From NCBI GenBank assembly GCA_900550095.1, contig URRG01000166.1, forward strand, positions 1 through 5,760: DNA of 5,760 nucleotides, read 5' to 3'. Positions within the stretch are counted from its first letter, which is position 1; the number at the start of each line of letters is the position of its first letter. The notes beneath the pieces were generated by a model. The model had not been told where the DNA came from, made no database searches, and was given only the letters and a program-made list of their open reading frames with translations. Made by a program: the position numbers and the translations under genes. This document shows, in pieces, positions 1 through 5,648 of this stretch. This stretch comes from an uncultured Oscillospiraceae bacterium. GTDB lineage: Bacteria; Bacillota; Clostridia; Oscillospirales; Acutalibacteraceae.

Positions 1-17
1 GGGCGCTTTTGCTTTTA

Positions 18-32
18 TTCCTTATCAAGGAA
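18..32. repeat. Small hairpin just after the ATP-grasp gene
   Basis: TTCCTT and AAGGAA form a 6 bp stem around a 3-base loop, starting five bases after the stop codon of the minus-strand gene. On the minus strand no T-run follows it, so it is a poor intrinsic terminator for that gene. On the plus strand it is followed by GCTTTTATATTT. It may be a weak terminator or chance; the window ends too soon to tell. Confidence 0.25.
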
Positions 33-36
33 GCTT

Positions 37-1017
37 TTATATTTCCCAAGCGAACCCGAGAAGTCTCTCCAGAAGGTCAAAATACGAAAGTCCCGCATAG
101 CGGGCCGCCAGAAGAGTCAGGCTGTCCTGGCCGCAGCGGTGTGGCCGGGAGGCCCCTGTCATATTGGGCTTTACGTTCACATCGAACAACCGGAATTCTC
201 CCGTATCATCCTGCCGGCCGTCTATTCGGATCAGGGCCCTGGCCTCCAGCAGGCGGGAAGCCTCCCCGCAGAAGCGGCAGAGCGTCTCCAATTCCGGTTC
301 CATAGGGATCGCCAGACTGTTTTCCGACACGGGCACGTTTCCACTGTAAGGAGCGATCCCGTTCTGATGACGGAAGCGCTCCACCACCGGCAAGCATTCC
401 CCGCCGGGAAGAACGGAAACGGTAATCTCCCTTCCAGGCAGGTAAGGCTCCGCCATCATGACGCCGCCGTATTTTCCGCTTTGGACAGCTTTTTCCAATA
501 CGCATTCATATTCGGCTTTGCTGCGGGCCGCCTCTACTCCCTGGCTTCCCCGGCCCCGAATGGGTTTTATCACACAGGGAAAGGGGCCCTCATAGGGGTC
601 GCCCGGCCGTACCAGGAGCTGCGGAGCCACAGGCAGGCCTTTTTCCGCCAAAAAGCGATTCACAGCGTATTTATCGTCGTAAAAATCCGCTTTTTGGGGG
701 TTCTGCCCAACTGCGCGCAGGCCTTTTCCTGCAAAGCTCTCTATAGGATGCCCCTTAAACAGAACCGTATTGAGCCAAAGAGTATCTGCGCCCCTGGAAA
801 GGGCCTGACCGATCCCCTCCGCTGTATCCGGAAAAACCCAGTGGAAATTATTTTTTTCATCGGGACAGTCTTCCGGCAGGATCACATCTATCCCGCCCGA
901 ACGAAGACAAAATGCCATATCCGCGCCGCTGTCGCTGTATCCGCCCTCCTTCATAGGCTTCAGGATCCCGTTTTTTGCAGGGGCGGGAGCCGCCTGATAC
1001 AAAACCGCTACTTTCAA
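37..1017 (-). CDS. ATP-grasp ligase, D-Ala--D-Ala ligase-like (TTG start)
   Basis: A 326-residue cytoplasmic protein with the layout of the D-alanine--D-alanine ligase/ATP-grasp superfamily, which joins a carboxylate to an amine through an acyl phosphate using ATP. An N-terminal segment (about 1-105) opens with a beta strand (KVAVLY). The ATP-grasp part follows: the DDKYAVNRFLAEKGLPV-type entry (about 114-130), a nucleotide-binding lysine in CVIKPIRGRGSQGV (K151 and the glycine loop), the GREITV segment (195-200), and metal-binding residues in RIDGR (D266) and FDVNVKPNMTG (D279, N281). Classical Ddl has Glu-x-Asn at this last site; here it is Asp-x-Asn. The start is TTG at 1017 because an in-frame TGA lies five codons upstream; a GGGGA about seven bases before it is a modest ribosome site. 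The gene lies 101 bases behind the esterase with no clear terminator between, so co-transcription is possible. The substrate is unknown; a true cell-wall Ddl is less likely than a paralogue. Confidence 0.78.
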   Translation of the reverse strand: MKVAVLYQAAPAPAKNGILKPMKEGGYSDSGADMAFCLRSGGIDVILPEDCPDEKNNFHWVFPDTAEGIGQALSRGADTLWLNTVLFKGHPIESFAGKGLRAVGQNPQKADFYDDKYAVNRFLAEKGLPVAPQLLVRPGDPYEGPFPCVIKPIRGRGSQGVEAARSKAEYECVLEKAVQSGKYGGVMMAEPYLPGREITVSVLPGGECLPVVERFRHQNGIAPYSGNVPVSENSLAIPMEPELETLCRFCGEASRLLEARALIRIDGRQDDTGEFRLFDVNVKPNMTGASRPHRCGQDSLTLLAARYAGLSYFDLLERLLGFAWEI

Positions 1018-1118
1018 TGTGTTTCCCCGCTTTCATCCTATAATTCACCGAGACACGGCGGTCCTGATGCCGTCTGCTGCAAATTTGGTCCAAACTAACA
1101 GACAGAATTTATCGTTTA

Positions 1119-2654
1119 CTATTCTTTGTCTCCAAAAATATGCTCCAGCCGAAACTGCATCAACTCGGTGCGATATTCCGCCCCCATGTGGATTTCCTCC
1201 TCGCTCAGATAGAGAAAACAAGGCTCTTCCTTCGTGTATTCCCTCCATTCCGGCATTGAGGAGCCATCCGCGTCGAGGCCGTTAGGATCGCCGGTTTTGG
1301 CAAAATTTGTCCAGTAATTGCACATGATGCGGGCCAGGTCATAATGCTTCCCTGTAAAAGGCCGCCAGCATTTGGCCAAAGTCTCAAACATAAACCATAG
1401 TTCAGAAGAATGGAATGCGCCCGGATCGTCCCACCCGGGAATAGAGGGATCAAAGCGGTATACGAAATTCCCTTTTCTGCCGAATTCCACCTGCTTCATG
1501 GCAAATGTCAGATTATTGAGACACCGGCCCTTGAAAACATCGTCGCGGATATACAGCTCTCTGGCCTGCTCATCCGTACTCACATCGCAGAGCCGCAGAA
1601 AATCCCCGGCTTTATCTCCAAATTTTTTCCTGGCAAAGTCCTTGAGTTCCTCAAGAGTTTCGATGGGGCCCGCCAGAATATTATCGTATTCATCCCCCGT
1701 ATACCCATACATGCAGGGCATATCCGGATGTTCATTGGCCAGGAACACGTCCGACGGATCTTTTAAAAGGAAACGGCCGTCCACCGTAGGGGACCAGACG
1801 TTCATGCCGCCAAAAGCGGCGGCCTTCCTGTAAAGGGTCATGGCATCTATCTGCCTGGCCTCCTCCAGAGATCGTACCCCCAGCTCTTCAAAGAAACGGA
1901 GACCGTTTTCCTTCGCCTTTTCCATAGGGATCATACGGGATCCCTGACCGTAGGCCCTGAGTCCTCCTCCGCTCTGCATAATAACTCTATGGAAAAGTCC
2001 CCCCGCGAGAGGCGACGTCATCTGGCAGATCACACTGCCTGCACCGGCGGACTGGCCGAAAATGGTCACGTTATCCGGATCTCCGCCGAAAGCCTCTATA
2101 TTCCGCTTTACCCATTTAAGGCCGGCCAGCTGGTCCAAAAGGCCATAGTTGCCCCAGCATCCATCCGGATCCTCCTCCATCAGCTCCGGATGGGTCAGAA
2201 AGCCGAACACGTTCACCCGGTAGTTCACAGAAACCAATATCACGCCGCGGCGGGCGATCCGTTCCCCGTCGAATTCCATTTCCGCCGTATGGCCGCCCTG
2301 AAAACCACCGCCGAAGATCCAGAACATGACAGGCAGTTTTTCCTCCGGAGACTTTGCAGGAGTCCATACATTGAGATACAGGCAATCTTCGCTCATGGGA
2401 ATATCGGGAATCATATTCCACTCCCGGGTATAGATATTTTCCGCCCCAACCCCAGGCGGATTCTGTACGGAGATGGGGGCAAATTCCAGGCAGTCCCTCA
2501 CTCCTTCCCAGTTTTCACATGGCTGAGGAGCACGCCAGCGGTTTTTCCCCACCGGCGGCGCCGCAAAGGGAATGCCTTTGAATACGGTGATTCTCGGGTC
2601 TGCCGCAGCTGTTCCGCGGATTTTTCCATTTTCTGTTGATACGATTCTCAGCAT
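1119..2654 (-). CDS. Type-B carboxylesterase (alpha/beta hydrolase)
   Basis: A 511-residue serine esterase of the carboxylesterase type-B/para-nitrobenzyl esterase family, of normal full length. Visible family marks are GIPFAAPPVG near residue 27, the signature EDCLYLNVWTP (89-99), the oxyanion-hole segment FGGGFQGG (114-121), and the nucleophile elbow GQSAG with Ser202. The remaining triad members appear to be Glu322 in GYTGDEYDN and His415 in GAFHSSELW, so the enzyme should be active. There is no signal peptide, so it is cytoplasmic. The start at 2654 is chosen over an ATG at 2669 because that upstream ATG lies inside the ribosome site: GGGAGG is seven bases before ATG 2654. It has its own probable promoter, but no terminator separates it from the GH43 gene upstream. 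Next to two hemicellulases it may remove acetyl or other acyl groups from imported oligosaccharides; that substrate is inferred from context only, since this family is promiscuous. Confidence 0.93.
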   Translation of the reverse strand: MLRIVSTENGKIRGTAAADPRITVFKGIPFAAPPVGKNRWRAPQPCENWEGVRDCLEFAPISVQNPPGVGAENIYTREWNMIPDIPMSEDCLYLNVWTPAKSPEEKLPVMFWIFGGGFQGGHTAEMEFDGERIARRGVILVSVNYRVNVFGFLTHPELMEEDPDGCWGNYGLLDQLAGLKWVKRNIEAFGGDPDNVTIFGQSAGAGSVICQMTSPLAGGLFHRVIMQSGGGLRAYGQGSRMIPMEKAKENGLRFFEELGVRSLEEARQIDAMTLYRKAAAFGGMNVWSPTVDGRFLLKDPSDVFLANEHPDMPCMYGYTGDEYDNILAGPIETLEELKDFARKKFGDKAGDFLRLCDVSTDEQARELYIRDDVFKGRCLNNLTFAMKQVEFGRKGNFVYRFDPSIPGWDDPGAFHSSELWFMFETLAKCWRPFTGKHYDLARIMCNYWTNFAKTGDPNGLDADGSSMPEWREYTKEEPCFLYLSEEEIHMGAEYRTELMQFRLEHIFGDKE

Positions 2655-2661
2655 AGAAATT

Positions 2662-2667
2662 CCTCCC
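2662..2667 (-). promoter_or_regulatory. Ribosome binding site that fixes the esterase start
   Basis: The minus strand reads GGGAGG, seven bases before ATG 2654. An in-frame ATG at 2669 overlaps this motif itself and would have no Shine-Dalgarno site of its own, so the shorter protein starting MLRIVSTENGK is preferred. Confidence 0.85.
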
Positions 2668-2673
2668 ATTTTA

Positions 2674-2688
2674 CCGGGCCAGCCCCGG
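2674..2688. repeat. GC-rich hairpin in the esterase leader
   Basis: CCGGG and CCCGG form a 5 bp all-GC stem around a five-base loop. It lies between the predicted promoter and the ribosome binding site, six bases upstream of GGGAGG. No T-run follows on the minus strand, so it is not a terminator for the upstream GH43 gene. It could stabilise the leader or modulate initiation, or have no role. Confidence 0.4.
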
Positions 2689-2715
2689 CATTTTGTTATT
2701 AAATCCTATACGCTG

Positions 2716-2744
2716 TTTATACACCTTTCTACACGCTTTCACAA
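2716..2744 (-). promoter_or_regulatory. Probable sigma-A promoter for the esterase
   Basis: On the minus strand TTGTGA (4 of 6 to TTGACA, plus positions 2744-2739) is separated by exactly 17 bases from TATAAA (5 of 6 to TATAAT, 2721-2716). Transcription would start near 2709, giving a leader of about 55 bases. It is the best promoter match in the window and suggests that the esterase, and perhaps the ATP-grasp gene after it, can be transcribed apart from the GH43 gene. Confidence 0.6.
2728..2741 (-). promoter_or_regulatory. Possible cre site (CcpA catabolite repression)
   Basis: The minus strand reads TGAAAGCGTGTAGA. Against the Gram-positive cre consensus TGWAANCGNTNWCA this matches 12 of 14 positions, with a perfect left half and mismatches in the right half. 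It covers the spacer and the edge of the -35 box of the esterase promoter, the position where CcpA binding would block initiation. Sugar-scavenging genes are classic CcpA targets, but the right half is poor, so this is a candidate only. Confidence 0.4.
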
Positions 2745-2805
2745 TGCTGAAAGGCGGACAATATCAGAAAATTTCATAGATTCTGCCCTAGGCGGCTGCG
2801 GATGT

Positions 2806-4470
2806 TTACTGCGCTTCATAGACAAAGGAACGGAAATCTGCATACTGCTTCTGATCCCGCACATCCTGCACGCAGATGCCCACAAAAGCGCCCGTAAAGG
2901 CGCCGTTGATCCTGTCGTCAGAAAGGCAGCAGGCATCCAGATATCCGCCGATGGATTTTTTCTCTCCCTTTTCCAAGTAATAGAAACGGCCTCCGTGTTC
3001 ATGGACTTCTGCCCCCAGCGTAAAAATTCCCGCCTCATTTTCTATAGGAAGGGTTTCAAAGCGCACTACCTTCCCCTGCACTACCGTAATGACATTCACG
3101 GTAAGCCGGGCCGTCTCATTATCGAAACTTATAAAGAGATAATACTGGTTATCCTCGTCATACCGCCAGATAAGGCCGGCGCTTTGCGTATAATCTTCCG
3201 GGTGAAATTCCATGACCGTCTCCGCCCGGAAAGAAAAATCCACCTGCCGCCGAGCCATCAGGGATTGACGGAAACGGGAAAAGATACTCTCCCGGCCCAC
3301 CATCCGCAGCCAGCCGGGGCGGGCCGTTACATTGATATCCATCGGGTCCCGCGGCATGCGGAGTGTCTGGAAGTCCATAAGAAATTTCCCATTGAATTCC
3401 TCCCGGCTTTCAAACCCGTATTCCACACGTACTCCGGATTTTTTCAGTTCCTCGCGCACAGGGATTTCCCCAGGAAGCTCCAGATATTCCACTGGATGGT
3501 TCCCGCCATGCTTCAGATACAGCCAATCGTCCTCCCGCCATTCTACTTCCTGGATGGAGGTCTCCCGGCCGAGGACGCAGCAATCTGTCCCCGGCAGAGG
3601 GCGGCCGCAGAGATGCACCATCAGCCACCGGCCTTCCGGCGTATCGCAGATGCTGGCATGACCGGCCTTTTTGATATAGGAAGGACCCATCTCATACAGT
3701 TTCCCTCTGGGGCACTGACCGGAGGGCTGCCCGTTACGGGGGCCTTCCCAAGAGGTAAGCACGGGATTTTTCGGGTGCACCTCATAGGGGCCTTCTATGC
3801 TTCGGCTTCTTGCCAAAGTTTCCGCATGCTCATACCCTGTGCCCGCCTCTGCACACATCAGGTAATACCAGCCATTTCGTTTATAAAGGTGAGGGCCCTC
3901 CGTGCACATAAGATCCGTGCCTCTGAAGATATTCACCGGCTTTCCAACCAGCTTTTTCTGCCTTTCATCGTATTCCTGCAGAACGATGCCAACAAACCAG
4001 TTTTCACCCCGCATGGCCTTCCGGTAATCCCGCTCCATATTCACAAGCCATTTCCGGCCGTCATCGTCATGGAACAGGGAGGGGTCAAAGCCGCTGGAAT
4101 TGAGATATATGGGAGCCGACCAAGGGCCCTGAATGGAGGGAGCCGTCGTCAGATAATTGGGCGTTTCAAAAACAGGATTCAAGTGCCCTTTTACTACGGT
4201 ATAAATCAGGTAAAAAAGCCCGTTGGAATAGCTCAGGCAGGGGGCCCAGATGCCGCCGGAGGCCTCCACTCCCTCCATATCCAGAAGCTTTGTGGTGGAA
4301 AGCGGCATGGAAACCACTTCCCAGTTTACAAGATCTCTGGAATGGTGGATGCGCACGCCGGGAAACCACTCAAAGGTAGAGGTGGCGATATAATAATCCC
4401 CGCCCACCCGGCAAATGGAGGGATCCGCATGGAAGCCCGGAAGAATGGGATTCTGCACTTTTGTTGTCAT
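2806..4470 (-). CDS. GH43 beta-xylosidase-type enzyme with C-terminal sandwich domain
   Basis: A 554-residue enzyme matching the XynB type of glycoside hydrolase family 43, which releases xylose (sometimes arabinose) from the non-reducing end of xylo-oligosaccharides with inversion. The N-terminal five-bladed propeller (about 1-320) shows NPILPGFHADPSIC with the general base Asp16, FDPSLFHDDDGRKW with Asp129 as the modulating acid, and CTEGPHLYK with Glu191 as the general acid. KAGHA supplies the usual active-site His271. The C-terminal domain (about 350-554) has the beta-xylosidase concanavalin-like pattern: RPGWLRMVGRESIFSRFRQS, AGLIWRYDEDNQYYLFIS and a final ADF. Length is normal for XynB. 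There is no signal peptide, so the substrate must be imported. Start 4470 is preferred over ATG 4488 because GAGGAG lies eight bases upstream of it and overlaps the longer start's codons. The stretch of about 28 residues before KAGHA, containing SGQCPRGKLYEMG, looks longer than in enzymes I recall. Alpha-L-arabinofuranosidase activity is possible. Confidence 0.95.
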   Translation of the reverse strand: MTTKVQNPILPGFHADPSICRVGGDYYIATSTFEWFPGVRIHHSRDLVNWEVVSMPLSTTKLLDMEGVEASGGIWAPCLSYSNGLFYLIYTVVKGHLNPVFETPNYLTTAPSIQGPWSAPIYLNSSGFDPSLFHDDDGRKWLVNMERDYRKAMRGENWFVGIVLQEYDERQKKLVGKPVNIFRGTDLMCTEGPHLYKRNGWYYLMCAEAGTGYEHAETLARSRSIEGPYEVHPKNPVLTSWEGPRNGQPSGQCPRGKLYEMGPSYIKKAGHASICDTPEGRWLMVHLCGRPLPGTDCCVLGRETSIQEVEWREDDWLYLKHGGNHPVEYLELPGEIPVREELKKSGVRVEYGFESREEFNGKFLMDFQTLRMPRDPMDINVTARPGWLRMVGRESIFSRFRQSLMARRQVDFSFRAETVMEFHPEDYTQSAGLIWRYDEDNQYYLFISFDNETARLTVNVITVVQGKVVRFETLPIENEAGIFTLGAEVHEHGGRFYYLEKGEKKSIGGYLDACCLSDDRINGAFTGAFVGICVQDVRDQKQYADFRSFVYEAQ

Positions 4471-4478
4471 TTTTTTCA

Positions 4479-4484
4479 CTCCTC
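4479..4484 (-). promoter_or_regulatory. Ribosome binding site of the GH43 beta-xylosidase gene
   Basis: The minus strand reads GAGGAG eight bases before ATG 4470. The next upstream in-frame ATG (4488) sits directly against this motif, so it would leave the motif inside the coding region and lack a site of its own. This decides for the start at 4470. Confidence 0.8.
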
Positions 4485-4526
4485 GCATGCATTGCCGAAG
4501 CGTCTCTGTGCGCCTGGCTTTCCAGC

Positions 4527-4546
4527 CTGCCGCTCACGCCCGGCAG
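4527..4546. repeat. Leader hairpin between terminator and GH43 gene
   Basis: CTGCCG and CGGCAG form a 6 bp stem with an eight-base loop in the presumed 5' leader of the GH43 beta-xylosidase gene. No T-run follows on either strand, so it is not an intrinsic terminator. The rest of the gap from 4471 to 4608 shows no coding potential. Confidence 0.35.
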
Positions 4547-4548
4547 TT

Positions 4549-4562
4549 TTATGCTATCATAA
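4549..4562. promoter_or_regulatory. Operator-like palindrome TTATG-N4-CATAA
   Basis: TTATGCTATCATAA has perfect 5-base arms around four central bases and overlaps the candidate -10 box of the GH43 beta-xylosidase gene. The size and position suit a dimeric repressor, but no regulator gene is present in the window and no second copy was noticed. Confidence 0.35.
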
Positions 4563-4579
4563 GGCGTCCTTTTGTGCAA
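4551..4579 (-). promoter_or_regulatory. Weak candidate promoter for the GH43 beta-xylosidase gene
   Basis: On the minus strand TTGCAC (4579-4574; 3 of 6) is 17 bases from TAGCAT (4556-4551; 4 of 6). The hexamers are poor, but a promoter is needed somewhere between the terminator at 4642-4609 and the gene, and the -10 box falls in the only AT-rich part of this gap. The predicted leader would be about 75 bases. Confidence 0.3.
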
Positions 4580-4608
4580 GCGGCTTTCGCTTTTTTTGCT
4601 GCCTTAGC

Positions 4609-4642
4609 AAAAAGCCCTCTTCCTATGAGGAAGAGGGCTTTT
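4609..4642 (-). terminator. Strong Rho-independent terminator after the first GH43 gene
   Basis: A perfect 14 bp stem (plus strand AAAAGCCCTCTTCC at 4610-4623 and GGAAGAGGGCTTTT at 4629-4642) encloses a five-base loop. Read on the minus strand it ends in TTTTT, the classic intrinsic form, 44 bases after the stop codon of the 287-residue GH43 gene. On the plus strand it ends in TTTT, so it could act in both directions. It splits the two GH43 genes into separate transcripts unless read-through occurs. Confidence 0.92.
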
Positions 4643-4686
4643 CCATGCCTCTGAAGGCCGAGACCGCTTCGCTTGAAAAGTCCCGC

Positions 4687-5550
4687 TTATTTCTGACGGA
4701 AGAGCCCGTCCTTTTCCTCAATGGGCAGGAAAATGGGGCGTTCCTTCCCCGTCTCGTTGGGGGTATGGATAGCGAGCCAAAGGCTGCCATCCTTTTTGCG
4801 GAAAAGCATGCCGTGGCCGCCATCCTTATCGTAAATCGGCTCTGCGGGATGCTTCCATGGACCCTGCAGGCCGTTTTGGGAAACTGCCTGCCCAATGGTA
4901 TATCCATTTTTACTGAAACCGGACCACATCATCACCGTTTCCCCCAGATTGTTTTTCACAAGGAAGGGGCCGTCTGTCACATACCCCTCCTGGCCGAATT
5001 CATGGTTCGCAATCGTCCATGGCGCATTAGAGGCATGGAAGAGCACCTCCGGCTCCGTAACAGCTTCCTTCAAATCAGGCGAGAGACGGATGCTGCAGAA
5101 AGCCCCGTCCCCGATCTGGCGCCATTCGTGAGAAAAAATCATCCAGGGATTCCCTTCATCGTCAAAATACAGGGTGCCGTCCAAACATTCCCAATCCTTC
5201 GGAGTAACGGCCCCGTTTTTCACAGGAATAAAAGGACCCTCGGGCGTATCGGCGTACATCACCTGCACGCCGCGGTGATACCCTTCTGCAGCGAAGGTTG
5301 CCAGCATATAGAATTTCCCCTTATAGGGCCATACCTCCGGCGCCCAGAAATTTTCCTTCCCCCAAAAATCTGCAGCAGGGCGGAAAGCCTCAAAGGGGCC
5401 CTCAAAGTCCTCCAAATCCCGGCTTTTATAAAAGTCAAAGCCTGTTCCGGGCCCCTCCCAGGTGTTATCGTCTGTGGAGCCATAGAGGTAATAGATCCCC
5501 TCATGCAACAGCACAAAAGGATCCCGCATATGAATATCCGTACGTTTCAT
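4687..5550 (-). CDS. GH43 glycosidase, single propeller domain
   Basis: A 287-residue protein made of one GH43-type five-bladed propeller, with no C-terminal extra domain and no signal peptide. MRDPFVLLHEGIYYLYGS holds the probable general base Asp10; NFWAPEVWPYKGKFYML (67-83) is a typical propeller strand; ECLDGTLYFDDEGNPW holds Asp124 as the modulating acid; GGHGM holds the usual His246. At the place of the general acid, normally Glu-Gly-Pro, it has VTDGPFLVK with Asp193. Start 5550 is preferred because AGGAG lies seven bases upstream; the ATG at 5556 would have no gap to that motif, and longer in-frame starts (for example TTG 5706) give a low-complexity extension that is not family-like. 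The gene is followed by a strong terminator. Its likely work is trimming arabinose or xylose from imported oligosaccharides, but the fold covers several specificities, so the substrate is open. Confidence 0.9.
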   Translation of the reverse strand: MKRTDIHMRDPFVLLHEGIYYLYGSTDDNTWEGPGTGFDFYKSRDLEDFEGPFEAFRPAADFWGKENFWAPEVWPYKGKFYMLATFAAEGYHRGVQVMYADTPEGPFIPVKNGAVTPKDWECLDGTLYFDDEGNPWMIFSHEWRQIGDGAFCSIRLSPDLKEAVTEPEVLFHASNAPWTIANHEFGQEGYVTDGPFLVKNNLGETVMMWSGFSKNGYTIGQAVSQNGLQGPWKHPAEPIYDKDGGHGMLFRKKDGSLWLAIHTPNETGKERPIFLPIEEKDGLFRQK

Positions 5551-5557
5551 AAGCATT

Positions 5558-5562
5558 CTCCT
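5558..5562 (-). promoter_or_regulatory. Ribosome binding site of the 287-residue GH43 gene
   Basis: The minus strand reads AGGAG with seven bases to ATG 5550. The ATG at 5556, six bases earlier and in frame, is one base from the motif and is therefore an unlikely start. Confidence 0.75.
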
Positions 5563-5580
5563 GTTATCTCTTTTCCGAAA

Positions 5581-5622
5581 ACTGTTTCCGAAAAACGGAA
5601 GCAATCCCTTTTCTGAAACAGT
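5581..5622. repeat. 8 bp inverted repeat with nested hairpin upstream of the GH43 gene
   Basis: ACTGTTTC (5581-5588) and GAAACAGT (5615-5622) are perfect inverted copies 26 bases apart. Partly inside lies a competing small hairpin, TTCCG-AAAAA-CGGAA (5586-5600). The distal arm overlaps a possible -10 box. The arrangement could be an operator pair or a leader structure with two alternative folds. Confidence 0.45.
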
Positions 5623-5648
5623 ATACCGCGGATCAAAGAAAAAAGGAA
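5620..5648 (-). promoter_or_regulatory. Weak candidate promoter for the 287-residue GH43 gene
   Basis: The minus strand carries TATACT (5 of 6 to TATAAT; 5625-5620). At 17 bases upstream the hexamer is TTCCTT (5648-5643), a poor -35. Transcription would start near 5613 and give a leader of about 60 bases. An activator-dependent promoter would look like this, but so would chance. Confidence 0.35.

Noticed and set aside
1042..1064. Terminator between the esterase and the ATP-grasp gene (ACGGC/GCCGT stem)
   Set aside because: A 5 bp stem with a 9-base loop and no T-run; too weak to call.
139..1098. Plus-strand open frame of 319 codons opposite the ATP-grasp gene
   Set aside because: Same antisense-register effect; no recognisable domain, while the minus-strand frame has a full ATP-grasp motif set.
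1989..2639. Plus-strand open frame of 216 codons opposite the esterase N-terminus
   Set aside because: In-register antisense shadow of a gene with all catalytic motifs.
4574..4590. Second cre site near GTGCAAGCGGCTTTCGC
   Set aside because: The right half does not align to the cre consensus and several fixed positions are missing.
4578..4597. AAGCG-GCTTT-CGCTT followed by a T-run as a plus-strand terminator
   Set aside because: The stem is only 5 bp and no plus-strand gene lies upstream to be terminated.
227..5460. Recurrent GGGCCC-containing words scattered over the window
   Set aside because: They encode the common Glu/Gln-Gly-Pro turns (EGPF, EGPY, QGPW) of the genes and so reflect protein sequence, not a DNA repeat family.
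2572..5616. Plus-strand open frame of 1014 codons spanning both GH43 genes and the gaps
   Set aside because: It lies in exact antisense register with two clear GH43 genes, runs through a terminator, has no family-like motifs or ribosome site, and is explained by lack of TTA/CTA/TCA codons in the sense genes.
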